Assembly: GCA_900554095.1 (NCBI GenBank)
Contig: USGC01000083.1
Coordinates: 1 to 7,660, forward strand
Direction of reading: 5' to 3'
Length of the DNA stretch: 7,660 bases
From: an uncultured bacterium
Lineage (GTDB): Bacteria > Cyanobacteriota > Vampirovibrionia > Gastranaerophilales > Gastranaerophilaceae
Shown here: one piece after another, positions 7,003 to 7,660 of the stretch
Layout of the letters: the number at the start of each line of letters is the position of its first letter
Numbering within the stretch: the stretch's first letter is position 1
The notes under the pieces: generated by a model
What the model was told of the DNA's origin: nothing
Seen by the model: only the letters and a program-made list of their open reading frames with translations
Databases searched by the model: none
Position numbers and translations under genes: made by a program

Positions 7003-7005
7003 GGA
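7001..7005 (+). promoter_or_regulatory. Shine-Dalgarno overlapping the upstream stop codon
   Basis: AAGGA at 7001-7005 begins within the TAA stop (7000-7002) of the first TYVQNNFY gene and stands eight bases before ATG 7014. Stop and ribosome site overlap, which points to one transcript with coupled translation of the pair. Confidence 0.65.
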
Positions 7006-7013
7006 ATTAATTA

Positions 7014-7660
7014 ATGGCACACTTAATACCAGGTACAAGTAAATATACATTTCCGCAAGGCAGAATGATGAACAGATGTCATAATTCAACGACTTATGTT
7101 CAAAACAACTTTTATGGCGGTTCATTATTCAACGGAAGTGCCGGCTGGGGTTACCGACCGGGCGGATGTATGCCGGGATTTGGCTTTGGCAATTTTGGGT
7201 TTGGGTATGGCATGAATTATGGCATTGGCAGTTTTGGCTGGGGCGGTAATTGTTGTTCAAATCGTTTTTGGGATAAAATGATGTCTTGGAATATTTTTGG
7301 CGGACTTATGCAATCTCTTGGCGATATTTTTAAATCTTTAAGCGCTGCTCGTAATGAAAAACCTGCGGTTAAGCCTCAAATCAGACCTGCTGAATATGCT
7401 CCCCGGCAGGCTCTTAGCGCTACAAAAAATTCAAAACTTATGTTTGATGAAAAAAGCCAAACATATATATTTATGAACAACAGCACCAAAAAGTATGAAA
7501 CTTTAGGAAACAGTTCTAATGTTTCCATAGGCAAAGACGGCAGTGTTTTAGTTACAGAAAAAGGCGATGACGAAGCTATTGCAAGAACTCTTTATGATAA
7601 AAACCTGGTTCCAATAACAATAACCATAGATTACCCCGACGGAATACAAGAAATAGCTCA
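7014..7660 (+). CDS. Second TYVQNNFY protein, Gly/Phe/Tyr-rich (C-terminus cut by window edge)
   Basis: Function not recognised. 215 codons are open from ATG 7014 to the right edge. Regions seen: a polar N-terminus without a signal peptide (1-25), TYVQNNFY (27-34) as in the upstream gene, a strongly Gly/aromatic-rich tract (35-78) in which FG, YG and WG pairs recur, paired cysteines 80-81 (with Cys22 and Cys52 also in the N-terminal part), an amphipathic segment rich in Trp, Phe and Met (about 85-111), a Pro/Lys linker (115-132), and a beta-rich domain (about 140 onward: YIFMNN, GSVLVTEKG, ITITIDYPDG). The C-terminal domain does not resemble that of the upstream protein, so the two share only the head. 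The tract could act in self-association, surface adhesion or filament formation; none of this is shown by sequence alone. The gene probably continues well past the window. Confidence 0.85.
   Translation, partial: MAHLIPGTSKYTFPQGRMMNRCHNSTTYVQNNFYGGSLFNGSAGWGYRPGGCMPGFGFGNFGFGYGMNYGIGSFGWGGNCCSNRFWDKMMSWNIFGGLMQSLGDIFKSLSAARNEKPAVKPQIRPAEYAPRQALSATKNSKLMFDEKSQTYIFMNNSTKKYETLGNSSNVSIGKDGSVLVTEKGDDEAIARTLYDKNLVPITITIDYPDGIQEIA

Noticed and set aside
6709..7125. Open frame of 138 codons on the minus strand across the junction of the tandem genes
   Set aside because: It lies antisense to two genes with good starts and ribosome sites, has no ribosome site of its own, and its Ile/Phe/Cys-rich composition fits a mirror of coding DNA.
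1..7660. CRISPR arrays, tRNA/rRNA genes, transposase or insertion-sequence ends
   Set aside because: No regularly spaced repeats, no RNA gene signatures and no transposase-like frame or paired terminal repeats were seen on either strand.

Overview
The window looks like a piece of a low-GC bacterial chromosome. I place it tentatively among the non-photosynthetic relatives of Cyanobacteria (Melainabacteria/Vampirovibrionia, for example gut Gastranaerophilales). The reasons are the AT-rich sequence with ordinary Shine-Dalgarno sites, a RecG helicase with the roughly 100-residue N-terminal extension typical of the cyanobacterial lineage, and a CHASE2-adenylate cyclase of a type common there. This is inference from gene style; a 16S or marker-gene placement would settle it.

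Layout: (1) The minus strand from 1443 down past position 1 carries a two-gene operon: a KDPG/KHG-family aldolase (eda-like), then a PfkB-family sugar kinase most like 2-keto-3-deoxygluconate kinase (kdgK-like). They are separated by 1 bp, and the kinase is cut by the window's left edge. Together they would phosphorylate KDG and split it to pyruvate and glyceraldehyde-3-phosphate, the lower half of uronate/pectin catabolism or of an Entner-Doudoroff branch. (2) A 59-bp divergent intergenic region holds a strong extended -10 promoter for that operon. (3) The plus strand from 1503 to 5904 has a membrane-bound CHASE2 class III adenylate cyclase followed 28 bp later by recG, probably co-transcribed. 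(4) An AT-rich spacer of 144 bp (about 15% GC in its core) contains several dyads and a consensus -10 box. (5) From 6049 to the right edge there is a pair of tandem genes of unknown function, 11 bp apart. Both encode proteins with no Sec signal, a shared N-terminal peptide TYVQNNFY, and then Gly/aromatic-rich low-complexity sequence and a different C-terminal part. The second is cut by the window edge.

The first three blocks are recognisable metabolism, signalling and DNA repair. The most likely undescribed element is the tandem TYVQNNFY pair. The shared peptide is encoded by DNA that differs at five of 24 positions, every one of them synonymous, which points to selection on the peptide. A second point of interest is the aldolase, which keeps the catalytic Glu and Schiff-base Lys but departs from the family in two substrate/phosphate-binding loops.
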